A DNA stretch of 64,000 nucleotides, taken from NCBI GenBank assembly GCA_964623515.1, contig CAZURV010000002.1, forward strand, positions 1 to 64,000, given 5' to 3'. A program made the position numbers and the translations under genes. This document shows positions 45,028-53,964 of the stretch, piece after piece. Numbering within the stretch: the stretch's first letter is position 1; each line of letters begins with the position of its first letter. This stretch comes from RUG714 sp964623515 (GTDB lineage Bacteria; Bacillota; Clostridia; Oscillospirales; Acutalibacteraceae). Below the pieces are notes generated by a model. That model did not search any database and was not told the origin of the DNA. It saw only the letters and a list, made by a program, of their open reading frames with translations.

Positions 45028-45651
45028 TTAATGGGTCTTCTTTTTCCTGCCGTGATTTTTTTGATTCCCGGGTTTGCCGTCCATCTCGGCGACTTTCCTG
45101 CGAAAAATAAAAAACAGCAGATTCAATACAAACAGCAACGACATAACGATTATGCCTGAATATACGCCGAAACCGGGTCCCATGCTTTCAATGCCCACAA
45201 GAGCGCCAAACAAGGATGTCAGCCAATTTCCGCCATCTGAAGACGATGTCAGCGCCGAAATCGGGATCGACCCATTTACAAAGGCACTACCGATTGCCGA
45301 CAGCTTTACCGCGGTGATTACATATCCGCACAGCGACAGCACGGCGCACACCGCCAGTGCAAGATACGACACGTTTGTAAAACTGAGTATCAGCAGAGCA
45401 AGCAGAGCCGCCACCGCAATAATGATGCCCATAATAATCAGGATGAGCGTACTTTTATATCCGTACTGTTCAAACGTATCAAGGAACGAACCGGCACTGC
45501 CCGATGATCCCGCCGCGGCTTGAATTAACTGCAAAAGGCTGTATCCGTCCGTTCCAAGCAGTGAAGTTGAGTATGTTATAAATGGCATAAAGAATCCGCA
45601 TACGGCAAAAAATATAAAAAACACATTTGTTACTTTATTTGTTAATTTCAT
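45028..45651 (-). CDS. Four-TM membrane protein, unknown
   Basis: 207 residues with about four hydrophobic helices (FFIFFAVCGFFMPFI, LILIIMGIIIAVAALLALL, LALAVCAVLSLCGYVI, IIVMSLLFVLNLLFFIF), an extracellular Ser/Gly segment between the first two, and a basic Lys/His tail. Not assigned to any family. Starts within the glnS stop (4-base overlap) and precedes typA by 15 bases, so it belongs to the operon. Confidence 0.7.
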   Translation of the reverse strand: MKLTNKVTNVFFIFFAVCGFFMPFITYSTSLLGTDGYSLLQLIQAAAGSSGSAGSFLDTFEQYGYKSTLILIIMGIIIAVAALLALLILSFTNVSYLALAVCAVLSLCGYVITAVKLSAIGSAFVNGSIPISALTSSSDGGNWLTSLFGALVGIESMGPGFGVYSGIIVMSLLFVLNLLFFIFRRKVAEMDGKPGNQKNHGRKKKTH

Positions 45652-47330
45652 TTCTTTTTACCCCATGATGAGTTTAACGCCACCGTACGGTTTATAATCA
45701 GCCGGTCCGGTGTGCTGTTTTTATCCACGCAGTAATATCCCTGACGCATAAACTGGAATATATCCATAGGCTTTATGCCCCTCAACGCGCCCTCCAGCTT
45801 ACATCCAGAAAGTATTTCAAGGCTGTCTTCATTAAGATTCTGCTCAAAATCGCCTTTTGATTCATCAGACGGATTTTCTGTTTTAAACAATCGGTCATAC
45901 ATCCTGATTTCAGCGTCAATGCAGTCTTTTGTACTTACCCAGTGAATGGTTCCGCGTACTTTTCTTCCGTCCGAAGAATTTCCGCCCTTGCTTGCGGAGT
46001 CATACTCTGCGTGAACGCATATAACATTCCCTTGCTCATCTTTATCGCATCCCGTACATTTCACAAAATACGCGCCTTTCAGTCGCACTTCATTGCCCGG
46101 GAAAAGGCGGAAATATTTTCTGGGCGGATTTTCCATAAAATCTTCTTTTTCTATATAAAGTTCCTTTGAAAAAATCACTTTTCTTGTTCCCATTTCCGGA
46201 TGGTCGGGATGAAGTTCAACATCAATTTCTTCTGTTTGATTATCGGGATAATTGTCAATAACCAGTTTTATCGGACTGAGGACGGCCATTGCGCGCGGTG
46301 CGGTTTGATTCAGTTCATCTTTAACACACGATTCAAGCAGGGCAAAATCTATAACACTGTGGGATTTTGATACACCGATTTTCTCACAGAAATCGCGGAT
46401 TGCCTTTGCGGGATATCCTCTGCGGCGCATTCCGCTGATTGTGGCCATTCTGGGATCGTCCCAGCCGTCAACAATGCCCTCTTTAACAAGACGGAGACAT
46501 TTTCTCTTGCTTGTGAGGGTATAATTCAGGTTCATTCTTGCAAACTCTATCTGCCGCGGTGCTTCCGGAAGCTCAAGCTCACGAAGGAACCAATCGTAAA
46601 GCGGACGGTGATTTTCAAACTCAAGAGAACACAAGCTGTGTGTAACGCCTTCTTTCGCATCGCTGAGCGGATGTGCAAAATCATACATCGGATAAACGCA
46701 CCATTTGTTTTTGGTACGGTGATGCTCCGCAAACATAATTCTGTAAATAATGGGATCCCGCATATTCATATTCGGATGCGCCATATCTATTTTCGCGCGC
46801 AAGACGCGGCTTCCCTCAGGATATTTCCCTTCGGTCATCTCACTGAAAAGGCGAAGATTTTCCTCAGCGCTTCTGTTCCTAAAAGGGCTTTCTTTTCCCG
46901 GGGTTTCAAAAGTCCCGCGGTATTCTTTCTGCTGCTGCGGAGTCAAATCGCAAACATATGCCTTGCCTTTTTTGATAAGCTTCCGTGCACATTCATAAAT
47001 AAAATCAAAATAATCTGAAGCATAATACACGTTGTCGTAATCAAATCCGAGCCATTTAATGTCCTCTTCAATCGCGTCTACGTATTCAGTGTCTTCCTTG
47101 TTCGGATTTGTATCGTCAAAACGAAGATTGCATATTCCGTGGTATTTTTCTTTCACGCCGAAATTGATGCATATCGCCTTTGCGTGACCGATATGCAGGT
47201 AACCGTTCGGTTCAGGCGGGAAACGAGTCTGCACTCTGCTGTAAACACCGTCTTCCAAATCACGATCGATAAAATCATGAATGAAATTCGAAGCCGTTTC
47301 TTCTGCCGTGCCGTTAATTTTTTCAGCCAT
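45648..47330 (-). CDS. glnS: Glutaminyl-tRNA synthetase
   Basis: 560 residues, class I. HIGH motif in PPEPNGYLHIGHAKAIC and the KMSKS-region variant TSKRKCL; the C-terminal anticodon domain is intact. It charges tRNA-Gln directly. Preceded 22 bases upstream by gltX. GlnRS is derived from GluRS; the two next to each other are unambiguous here because this one has the long C-terminal beta-barrel domain. Confidence 0.95.
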   Translation of the reverse strand: MAEKINGTAEETASNFIHDFIDRDLEDGVYSRVQTRFPPEPNGYLHIGHAKAICINFGVKEKYHGICNLRFDDTNPNKEDTEYVDAIEEDIKWLGFDYDNVYYASDYFDFIYECARKLIKKGKAYVCDLTPQQQKEYRGTFETPGKESPFRNRSAEENLRLFSEMTEGKYPEGSRVLRAKIDMAHPNMNMRDPIIYRIMFAEHHRTKNKWCVYPMYDFAHPLSDAKEGVTHSLCSLEFENHRPLYDWFLRELELPEAPRQIEFARMNLNYTLTSKRKCLRLVKEGIVDGWDDPRMATISGMRRRGYPAKAIRDFCEKIGVSKSHSVIDFALLESCVKDELNQTAPRAMAVLSPIKLVIDNYPDNQTEEIDVELHPDHPEMGTRKVIFSKELYIEKEDFMENPPRKYFRLFPGNEVRLKGAYFVKCTGCDKDEQGNVICVHAEYDSASKGGNSSDGRKVRGTIHWVSTKDCIDAEIRMYDRLFKTENPSDESKGDFEQNLNEDSLEILSGCKLEGALRGIKPMDIFQFMRQGYYCVDKNSTPDRLIINRTVALNSSWGKKK

Positions 47331-47352
47331 TTGTTGTTAATCCCCCTTCTGT

Positions 47353-49011
47353 TTATAACGCGTTTATCATACCGTCAATTCTATTTATAACTTCTGCTTT
47401 CCCTAAAAGCTTCATAATCTCAAAAAGATCCGGCGTATTCCGCCTTCCGGTAACGGCGATTCTGATAATTGTGCTCACATCACCGACATGCCCTTTAAAA
47501 AGATCCGGATTCTTTTTATATTCTTTAACATTCGATGTGAAACCGTTGGGTTCGCATAGGCTCTTAATCTTGGAAAACCATCGGTCTTTATCATCGTTTT
47601 CGCTGTAGACCTCCCGATAGTTTTTCAGTATTTCCATAGCATCCGAAACAGAAATATTTTCAGGCAGAGTGTAATCATTTTCATAAGTTTCATGGAAGAA
47701 ATAGGAATAATAAGCTTTTATTTCACTCCATTTTGCAATATCTTTACGCGGCTTTTTGCCGTATCTGTCTATCGCAAACATGGAAACAGCATACCCTTTA
47801 TCCTCAGTAAGCAACGCATAGAGCTGTGCGTCATATTTTTCCGCCCACTCACATACGCGATTATAAACTTTCTCAGCCGAAAAAACCGAAATCACGTTTT
47901 TTGAAACATCGTTCAATTTCATTAAATCGAACAGCGCACCCGAAGCGCTCATCTTTTTCAAGTTAAACGGGAATTCACTTGGCGGTGCGGTTTTATTTGC
48001 TCTGCGCCAGTCTTCAAAATTTGAATTTGCAAGCGTCATAAGATATTCAGTTACGCTCTCTTTCGGATAACCCTCCTCGACATAGAACGTAATAGAGGCT
48101 TCGGGATCTTTTCTCTTTGAAAGCTTGCGTTTATGCTTGCTTTCGCCGTCATATTCCTCTTTCATAATCGGAGCGATGTGCGCGTATTTCGGCACTTTAA
48201 AACCACAATATTTAAAAAGCTGAATATGAATCGGAACGGAAGCAATCCACTCATCTCCGCGCACAATATGCGTGCTTCTCATAAAATGATCATCCACACA
48301 GTGCGCAAAATGATAGGTTGGGATTCCGTCCTGCTTAAGCAAAACAATATCCATGATATTTTCAGGCATCTCGATTTTACCTTTAATAATATCGTTAAAA
48401 ACTATTTTCTTATCAGCGTTTCCTCCGCTCTTTAAACGAAGCACCCATGGTTCTCCTGCTTCAATCCTGCGCTTAATTTCCTCAATATCCAAATCACGGC
48501 ATTTCGCCCATTTACCGAAATAGCCTTTTATCGGTTCATTTTCCTGGTGTAAACGTATATCGTCAAGTTCTTCCGCACTGCAAAAACAAGGATAAGCAAG
48601 CCCGTTTTTAACAAGTTCTTTTGCCATGCACTGATAAATTTCCCTGCGCAGGCTCTGCTGATAAGGTCCGTAATCCCCTGTTTCTTCATCCTTTGAAAGC
48701 ATGCCTTCATCAGGCATAACGCCGAATGCCTCAAGTCCTTTGATAATTTCATTTATGCCGTCATCAATTTCGCGTTTTTTATCCGTATCTTCAATCCGGA
48801 GATAAAAGATACCTCCTGTTGATGATGCCGTAAGCTTTGCGCTCAAAGCCGCAAAAAGCCCGCCGATGTGCAAGAATCCTGTAGGGCTGGGAGCAAATCT
48901 TGTTACCCTTGCGCTTTCCCGAAGTTTTCTTGGCGGATACAGTGCTTCATAATCCTCGGATGTGTTCGTTATATGCGGGAAAAGTAATTCCGCAAGTTCT
49001 TCATAATTCAT
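47353..49011 (-). CDS. gltX: Glutamyl-tRNA synthetase
   Basis: 552 residues, class I, longer than the ~480-500 typical of Bacillus GltX. HIGH motif in RFAPSPTGFLHIGGLFAAL and KLSKRKD for KMSKS. The extra length lies in the middle and C-terminal regions. The GNAT-like gene ends three bases upstream. Charges tRNA-Glu. Confidence 0.95.
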   Translation of the reverse strand: MNYEELAELLFPHITNTSEDYEALYPPRKLRESARVTRFAPSPTGFLHIGGLFAALSAKLTASSTGGIFYLRIEDTDKKREIDDGINEIIKGLEAFGVMPDEGMLSKDEETGDYGPYQQSLRREIYQCMAKELVKNGLAYPCFCSAEELDDIRLHQENEPIKGYFGKWAKCRDLDIEEIKRRIEAGEPWVLRLKSGGNADKKIVFNDIIKGKIEMPENIMDIVLLKQDGIPTYHFAHCVDDHFMRSTHIVRGDEWIASVPIHIQLFKYCGFKVPKYAHIAPIMKEEYDGESKHKRKLSKRKDPEASITFYVEEGYPKESVTEYLMTLANSNFEDWRRANKTAPPSEFPFNLKKMSASGALFDLMKLNDVSKNVISVFSAEKVYNRVCEWAEKYDAQLYALLTEDKGYAVSMFAIDRYGKKPRKDIAKWSEIKAYYSYFFHETYENDYTLPENISVSDAMEILKNYREVYSENDDKDRWFSKIKSLCEPNGFTSNVKEYKKNPDLFKGHVGDVSTIIRIAVTGRRNTPDLFEIMKLLGKAEVINRIDGMINAL

Positions 49012-49014
49012 GCT

Positions 49015-49788
49015 TTACCTCGCTAAATATAAATCTTTGCCCCATTCGGCAAACCCCAGATTCTTAAATAATATTTTATCGGCATTTTTCTCCGTCCTTA
49101 CAGAACACTTGTATTTCCTGCTGAAAAGATATGTACACAATGCGTCCGCCACAGCCTCTCTGTATTTCGTTTTGCAGTTTTTTTCGCTCAGAAGCATAAT
49201 TTCTGCATGACGGAGCGCTTTGTTCAGCGTAAATGCGGCTGCCTGAAGAACACCGTTTTCTTTAACAACAAACAACTCGCCGTTTTTCGCGGCGGCTTTT
49301 ATTTTATCTTCATCAATGCTGTTATATTCCCCCGCACTTTCGGCAAGAATCATCAGAGTGTGCAAATCTTCCGCGTTTACAGAAGCCGGTTCCACACCGT
49401 TTAAAGCCGGGGGGCTGTAAATCCTTGCCGAGGCGCAAAGAATTTCAATCTGATGAATCTCCCTGAACAGCGTGTGCCGCTGAAAATCTCTGATTTTTTC
49501 CTCAATGCCTTGAACACTGCGATACCCGATAAAATTATCCCGCAGAAAAACATAAATATCAATCGTATCAATTTCATCGGCATAAGAATAAACATTTATT
49601 TTTCCAGAAGCCGCGGTAAATATAAATTTGATTTCGCCATCGCTCCAGCAATCGGCGTAAATATAAAAATCATTGCTTTCAAATCCGTATTTCCTTATAT
49701 CTGAAATCATTCTTATCGTCGCCGGAATTTCTTTGCGTAGATAACTGCTGATTTTTTCTTTTTCGTTTTGTTGAACCCGTCTTATCAT
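49015..49788 (-). CDS. GNAT-like protein, putative acetyltransferase
   Basis: 257 residues. The N-terminal half resembles DUF-type sensor/recognition domains; the C-terminal part (about 165-250: GELFVVKENGVLQAAAFTL, YREAVADALCTYLFSRKYKCSV, NLGFAEWGKDLYL) matches the GNAT fold with its last strand. No clear acetyl-CoA pyrophosphate loop (Q/RxxGxG/A) is seen, so activity is uncertain. Directly abuts the mtnN stop and the gltX start. Confidence 0.55.
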   Translation of the reverse strand: MIRRVQQNEKEKISSYLRKEIPATIRMISDIRKYGFESNDFYIYADCWSDGEIKFIFTAASGKINVYSYADEIDTIDIYVFLRDNFIGYRSVQGIEEKIRDFQRHTLFREIHQIEILCASARIYSPPALNGVEPASVNAEDLHTLMILAESAGEYNSIDEDKIKAAAKNGELFVVKENGVLQAAAFTLNKALRHAEIMLLSEKNCKTKYREAVADALCTYLFSRKYKCSVRTEKNADKILFKNLGFAEWGKDLYLAR

Positions 49789-50484
49789 TTAATTTAATTC
49801 AACCCCCTCAAAATATGCAGAAAGTATTTTTGTGTTCAGCTTATTGACCCTTGTCACAAAATCGTCAAAAGTTTCGAGAGCTTCCTCGTCCCCGTTATCC
49901 GATATAGATCGCAAAACCGCAAACGGAATTCGATTCATAAAGCAGGCGTGACCGATTGCTGCGCCCTCCATTTCAACTGCCGACGCATCAAACTCCCTGC
50001 AGATTGCACGCTTTATTTCACTGCTACACAAAAACTGATCGCCGGAAGCAACAATTCCCCTGTGCGCGTTTATTCCGAGTTTTTTTGCAATTGCGCCAAT
50101 TTTTTCCGCCGTTTCCTTGTCCGCCGGAATCAGCACCCGGTCTATACCGCTGATAAATCCTTTTGGGTCGCCGCACACGGTGGTATCCACATCATGCTGA
50201 ACAACATAATCCGCGATTACCATATCCCCGATATGTATGCCCTTGCCGACACCTGCAGCGCATCCTGTATTGATAATCAGAGACGGAGCATACCCGGTTA
50301 TCATATTTTGCGCGCACAAAGCGGCGTTGACTTTTCCGATTCCGCTTTGTGCAATAACGGTTTTTTCCCCGAAAAGCATACCGCTGTAAAATGTAAATCC
50401 TGCGGACGATTGTTCCTGCGCATTTCCCATCATGGATTTCAGCCCGTCTACTTCGCTTGCCATCGCGCCTATAATGCCTATCAT
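49789..50484 (-). CDS. mtnN: 5'-methylthioadenosine/S-adenosylhomocysteine nucleosidase
   Basis: 231 residues. MIGIIGAMASEVDGL start, INTGCAAGVG, SGDQFL, VEMEGAAIGHACF and SISDNGDEEA near the active-site Asp. Removes adenine from SAH and MTA; it feeds LuxS (9498-9977) in the activated methyl cycle. The ATG at 50484 follows GGAAGGT. Confidence 0.96.
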   Translation of the reverse strand: MIGIIGAMASEVDGLKSMMGNAQEQSSAGFTFYSGMLFGEKTVIAQSGIGKVNAALCAQNMITGYAPSLIINTGCAAGVGKGIHIGDMVIADYVVQHDVDTTVCGDPKGFISGIDRVLIPADKETAEKIGAIAKKLGINAHRGIVASGDQFLCSSEIKRAICREFDASAVEMEGAAIGHACFMNRIPFAVLRSISDNGDEEALETFDDFVTRVNKLNTKILSAYFEGVELN

Positions 50485-50491
50485 AATCTTT

Positions 50492-51868
50492 TTACCTTCC
50501 TGCAATCGTATTTAAAACCTGCGCCGCTATCGGACAGGCAACGCTCGAACCGGAACCGCCGTTTTCAACGATTACCGAAAAAGCGTACGGATATTCTTCG
50601 CTGTCGCAAAAGCCGACGAACCAGGCGTGAGGCTCTTTATCTTCCTCTACTTCCGCCGTTCCGGATTTTGCGCAGACATTGAGCCCCTCTTTAAAATTCC
50701 AGTCTCCGTAATTATTGATAACGTTATCACGCATCATTTCTTTCAAAGTATCCGCTGTAGACGCCTCGATAATCTGCTTCCCGGTTTTTGTTGAAGCCGT
50801 AAAAGAGTCAAAACCCAGCGGATTTGTAACTTTTTTAATGATATACGGTTCCGTCGGAACCCCACCGTTTGCAAATGCACTCATCGCCCTTGCCATAAGG
50901 AGTGGCGTTGCGAGCGTTGTTGACTGACCTATCCCCTGCCAACCAAGCTCCAGCGGATCATCTGTTACCTTCTTGAACACAGATTCCGAAACATTGATTT
51001 TATTCAATGTAATTTCACTGTTAAATCCGAATCTTTCTGCATATTCCGCCAAAACTTCACCGCCGGTTTCATTCGCAATTTCCGCAAACGCGGAATTACA
51101 GCTTACCGTAAGCGCCTTGCCCATATTTAGGCTACCATGCACGTCCATGCATGTCACATCGCCGTATCCGCTGTGCCATGCTCCATCGCATTTAAACTGC
51201 TTATCTGCTATGCCGTTCTGTGTTTCCAGCGCGGCGGCGGCAGTAATTGTTTTGAATGTCGATCCGGGAGGATACAGCCCCGATGTTACGCGGTTGATAT
51301 AAACCCCATCGTATTTTTCCTCATCATCTATATCGGACGGTTTGTTCTGCGGATCGTACGAAGGGGTTGAAACACTGCATACAACTTCGCCTGTTTTATA
51401 ATTATAGACACATACCGCGCCCTTGCGCGTACCCAAAGCATTGAGTGCGGCGACGCATACATCGGACTGCACGGTAAGCGTTACGCTACTTCCTTTTTCA
51501 AAATTAGTAAGCTCCCAAACGCCCATAATTTTGTTGTATCCGGAAAGTTCATCCTTGTATTCATTCTGTACTGACGCGGCAATAAAACCTTCATTATCTC
51601 CAATGGTATGTAGCAAAGCCGTACGAATCGAAGAATCCTGAATATAAACTCTTTCTCCGTTTTCCGTAGTTACAAGCGCTTTACCCTCTGCGTCATAAAC
51701 AGAGCCTGCGCCGATAAGTGTGCCGTTTGAATACAAATGCGTATTTCGCGAACTCATCGCCCACGTGCTTCCCTGGGTGAACAGGCTTACCAGAAAAAAA
51801 ACCAGGCCCACAAGTGTGAGAAGGATAAAAAACAGCATAATTTTTATTCTGTTGGATGCACTTTTCAT
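50492..51868 (-). CDS. Class B penicillin-binding protein (PbpA/FtsI-like transpeptidase)
   Basis: 458 residues, short for a class B PBP. One N-terminal TM helix (IKIMLFFILLTLVGLVFFL), a small dimerisation region, then transpeptidase motifs: PPGSTFKTI (SxxK), SCNSAFAEI (SxN) and CAKSGTAEV (KSG). Cross-links peptidoglycan. The length and gene order FHA-RodA-PBP match the PbpA type of Actinobacteria. RBS is AGGAGG. Confidence 0.92.
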   Translation of the reverse strand: MKSASNRIKIMLFFILLTLVGLVFFLVSLFTQGSTWAMSSRNTHLYSNGTLIGAGSVYDAEGKALVTTENGERVYIQDSSIRTALLHTIGDNEGFIAASVQNEYKDELSGYNKIMGVWELTNFEKGSSVTLTVQSDVCVAALNALGTRKGAVCVYNYKTGEVVCSVSTPSYDPQNKPSDIDDEEKYDGVYINRVTSGLYPPGSTFKTITAAAALETQNGIADKQFKCDGAWHSGYGDVTCMDVHGSLNMGKALTVSCNSAFAEIANETGGEVLAEYAERFGFNSEITLNKINVSESVFKKVTDDPLELGWQGIGQSTTLATPLLMARAMSAFANGGVPTEPYIIKKVTNPLGFDSFTASTKTGKQIIEASTADTLKEMMRDNVINNYGDWNFKEGLNVCAKSGTAEVEEDKEPHAWFVGFCDSEEYPYAFSVIVENGGSGSSVACPIAAQVLNTIAGR

Positions 51869-51903
51869 AAACGTACCTCCTCGAAATTGTATTTAAAACG
51901 GAT

Positions 51904-53184
51904 TTATTTTTTAATCTCCCCGTAATTAGAAAGATAGGTCCGCACATCACTTGCTTTAATAAAAGCCAGAAGTCCCCAGCACGATATGACGGAAGAACCG
52001 CCTCTTGATATAAACGGCAAAGTTACGCCCGTGAGAGGAATGATATCCGTTACACCGAATATATTCACACAGCCTTGAATAAGCAATATGCCCGCCGCCG
52101 CGGTTGCAGCAATGGAGTAAAATGCCGATCTACTTGTCCGCGCATTTTTTACCGCGAAAAATGCAAACAAAATAAAGCAGGCAATGATGGAAACCCCTAT
52201 AATCAGTCCCATTTCTTCACATACAAGCCCGAAAACCAAGTCGGTTGAAGAAAACGTAACTTTTTCAAGCGAACCTTTTCCGAGCCCAAGCCCGAAAAGA
52301 CCTCCGCTTGCAATGCCTATCAACGTCCGTGACTGCTGGTATCCACCGGCATCGATGAATGCTTCATCCCAAACATGGCGGTATGTTGCGAAGCGTTTGG
52401 CGGCATACGGTTTGAACTGAAGCACGAGCCAACCGCCCAGTCCTGCAGACGCTACCGCAAGGCCGATTGTTCTCAAATCCCCGGACCGCATAAAGGCGAT
52501 GAGCAAGAACGTGAGAAAGAATATGACGGCGGTGCCGAGATCTTTTAAAATAAACAATATGCCCACACAGACTACCGAAAATCCGATAAACATATAAAGG
52601 TTTTTAGAAGTCTGGAGCTTTTCAAGCGTTGTTGCTCCTACAAAAACAAAGATTATTTTAACAAATTCAGACGGCTGTACCGAAACAGAACCAATGATAA
52701 TCCAGTTTCTTGCTCCGTTTATATCTTCGCCGAGCACGATATTCGCCGCCAGCACGACTATTGCAAGAACCGCAAAAGGAATACGCAGCTTCATAGCTCT
52801 GTCTATATCTCCGACTAACCATGTAAGCACTGTATATACCGCAAGTCCCAGTACAACTGCCGCAAGTTGCGTCAGCAGGGCATCGGGCACAGCCGCGCCT
52901 ATCTCTGCAACGCCGATTCCCGTCAGGTAAAAGGCGATAATTTCCACTTCAAAATTTTTCCTTTTAACAATCCGTTTTGTAAGATAAATATACAGCCATT
53001 CTATAACTATATAAGCAAGCATATATGCCAAAACCGTAAAATCTGCTTCCAACGGATTTAAACTCTGCACTCCGGCCTGAAAAAATGTGATAAGCTGGAA
53101 CACTGTCAGAAGAAGCATCATGGGGAAAAGCCTAATCGGTTTCCTTTTTCTCATAGGAACGCGTTTGGTTTTATTTTCTGCCAC
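51904..53184 (-). CDS. FtsW/RodA/SpoVE-family glycosyltransferase
   Basis: 426 residues with about ten TM helices. SEDS signatures VFVGATTLEKL, ILKDLGTAVIFFLTFLLIAF, GGLFGLGLGKGSLEKV and TGVTLPFISRGGSSV. Polymerises lipid II with the partner class B PBP downstream. GTG start after AGGAGG; overlaps the FHA gene by 14 bases. Basic N-terminal tail (MAENKTKRVPMRKRKPIR). Confidence 0.95.
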   Translation of the reverse strand: MAENKTKRVPMRKRKPIRLFPMMLLLTVFQLITFFQAGVQSLNPLEADFTVLAYMLAYIVIEWLYIYLTKRIVKRKNFEVEIIAFYLTGIGVAEIGAAVPDALLTQLAAVVLGLAVYTVLTWLVGDIDRAMKLRIPFAVLAIVVLAANIVLGEDINGARNWIIIGSVSVQPSEFVKIIFVFVGATTLEKLQTSKNLYMFIGFSVVCVGILFILKDLGTAVIFFLTFLLIAFMRSGDLRTIGLAVASAGLGGWLVLQFKPYAAKRFATYRHVWDEAFIDAGGYQQSRTLIGIASGGLFGLGLGKGSLEKVTFSSTDLVFGLVCEEMGLIIGVSIIACFILFAFFAVKNARTSRSAFYSIAATAAAGILLIQGCVNIFGVTDIIPLTGVTLPFISRGGSSVISCWGLLAFIKASDVRTYLSNYGEIKK

Positions 53185-53926
53185 GCCGTGCGCCTCCTCT
53201 CTTTTTTAAGCGGAAAAGGAACTGATGTGTGTTGATCATAATCACATCACCGTCCGAAAGCTCTTCACGACCGTTTACTTTATATCCGTTCACGCCGACG
53301 CCCGCTGCGGAATCGGTGTCCACGACAAACCATCCGTCTGACGTTCTCTGAATCAGCGCATGACTTCTGGAAACTCTCGGGTCGCTGATAACAATATCAT
53401 TTGCGTCGCTTCTGCCTATTGTGAGCTGTCCGTCTTCAATGCTGTATTTATAACCGGTAGCCTTATTTATAATATAGCTTTCTTCTCCCGTAATTTTAAC
53501 TTTATCCCGATAAGAAATTCTTGAATCTTTCCGTGCGTGCGGCGCAATAAAAACATAATCCACACCGCCCATGGAAATATTGTCGTCATGATAAATCTGA
53601 ACCGGTTCGGTAATTCTTTCTCCGTTCACATATGTTCCTGATTTTGAATTTGTATCAGTTATAAACCAGCCTTTTTTCCTGCGCGATATGACGGCGTGCG
53701 CACGCGAAGCAAGCTGACTGCTCAGCTGAACATCACAGCTTCGGCCCCGTCCGAACGAAGTTTCATAAGTTGTAAGGAGAATACGCGACTCGTCAAATTT
53801 ATTAAGCAGTATTGCTTTCGGTCTGCCCGCAGGTCTCATGGAATAAAGAGAAATAAATGAACGCACGATGATAAAAACCGCAATCAATGAAAGCAGTACT
53901 TGCGGAACATACAAAAGCAGTTTCAT
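53171..53926 (-). CDS. Tandem FHA-domain membrane protein
   Basis: 251 residues: an N-terminal TM segment, then two FHA domains. FHA1 has TSFGRGRSCDVQL, SRAHAVI and NSKSGTYVNG; FHA2 has LTIGRSDANDIVISDPRVSRSHALI and VGVNGYKV. Each binds phosphothreonine. Usual partners are Hanks-type Ser/Thr kinases, none of which is in the window. It overlaps the FtsW/RodA gene; a scaffold for cell-wall synthesis is inferred from context. Intracellular FHA face. Confidence 0.93.
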   Translation of the reverse strand: MKLLLYVPQVLLSLIAVFIIVRSFISLYSMRPAGRPKAILLNKFDESRILLTTYETSFGRGRSCDVQLSSQLASRAHAVISRRKKGWFITDTNSKSGTYVNGERITEPVQIYHDDNISMGGVDYVFIAPHARKDSRISYRDKVKITGEESYIINKATGYKYSIEDGQLTIGRSDANDIVISDPRVSRSHALIQRTSDGWFVVDTDSAAGVGVNGYKVNGREELSDGDVIMINTHQFLFRLKKRGGARRGRK

Positions 53927-53964
53927 TTTCTTTCTCCTTCCTTTTATGAAGAATGCATTTCCTG

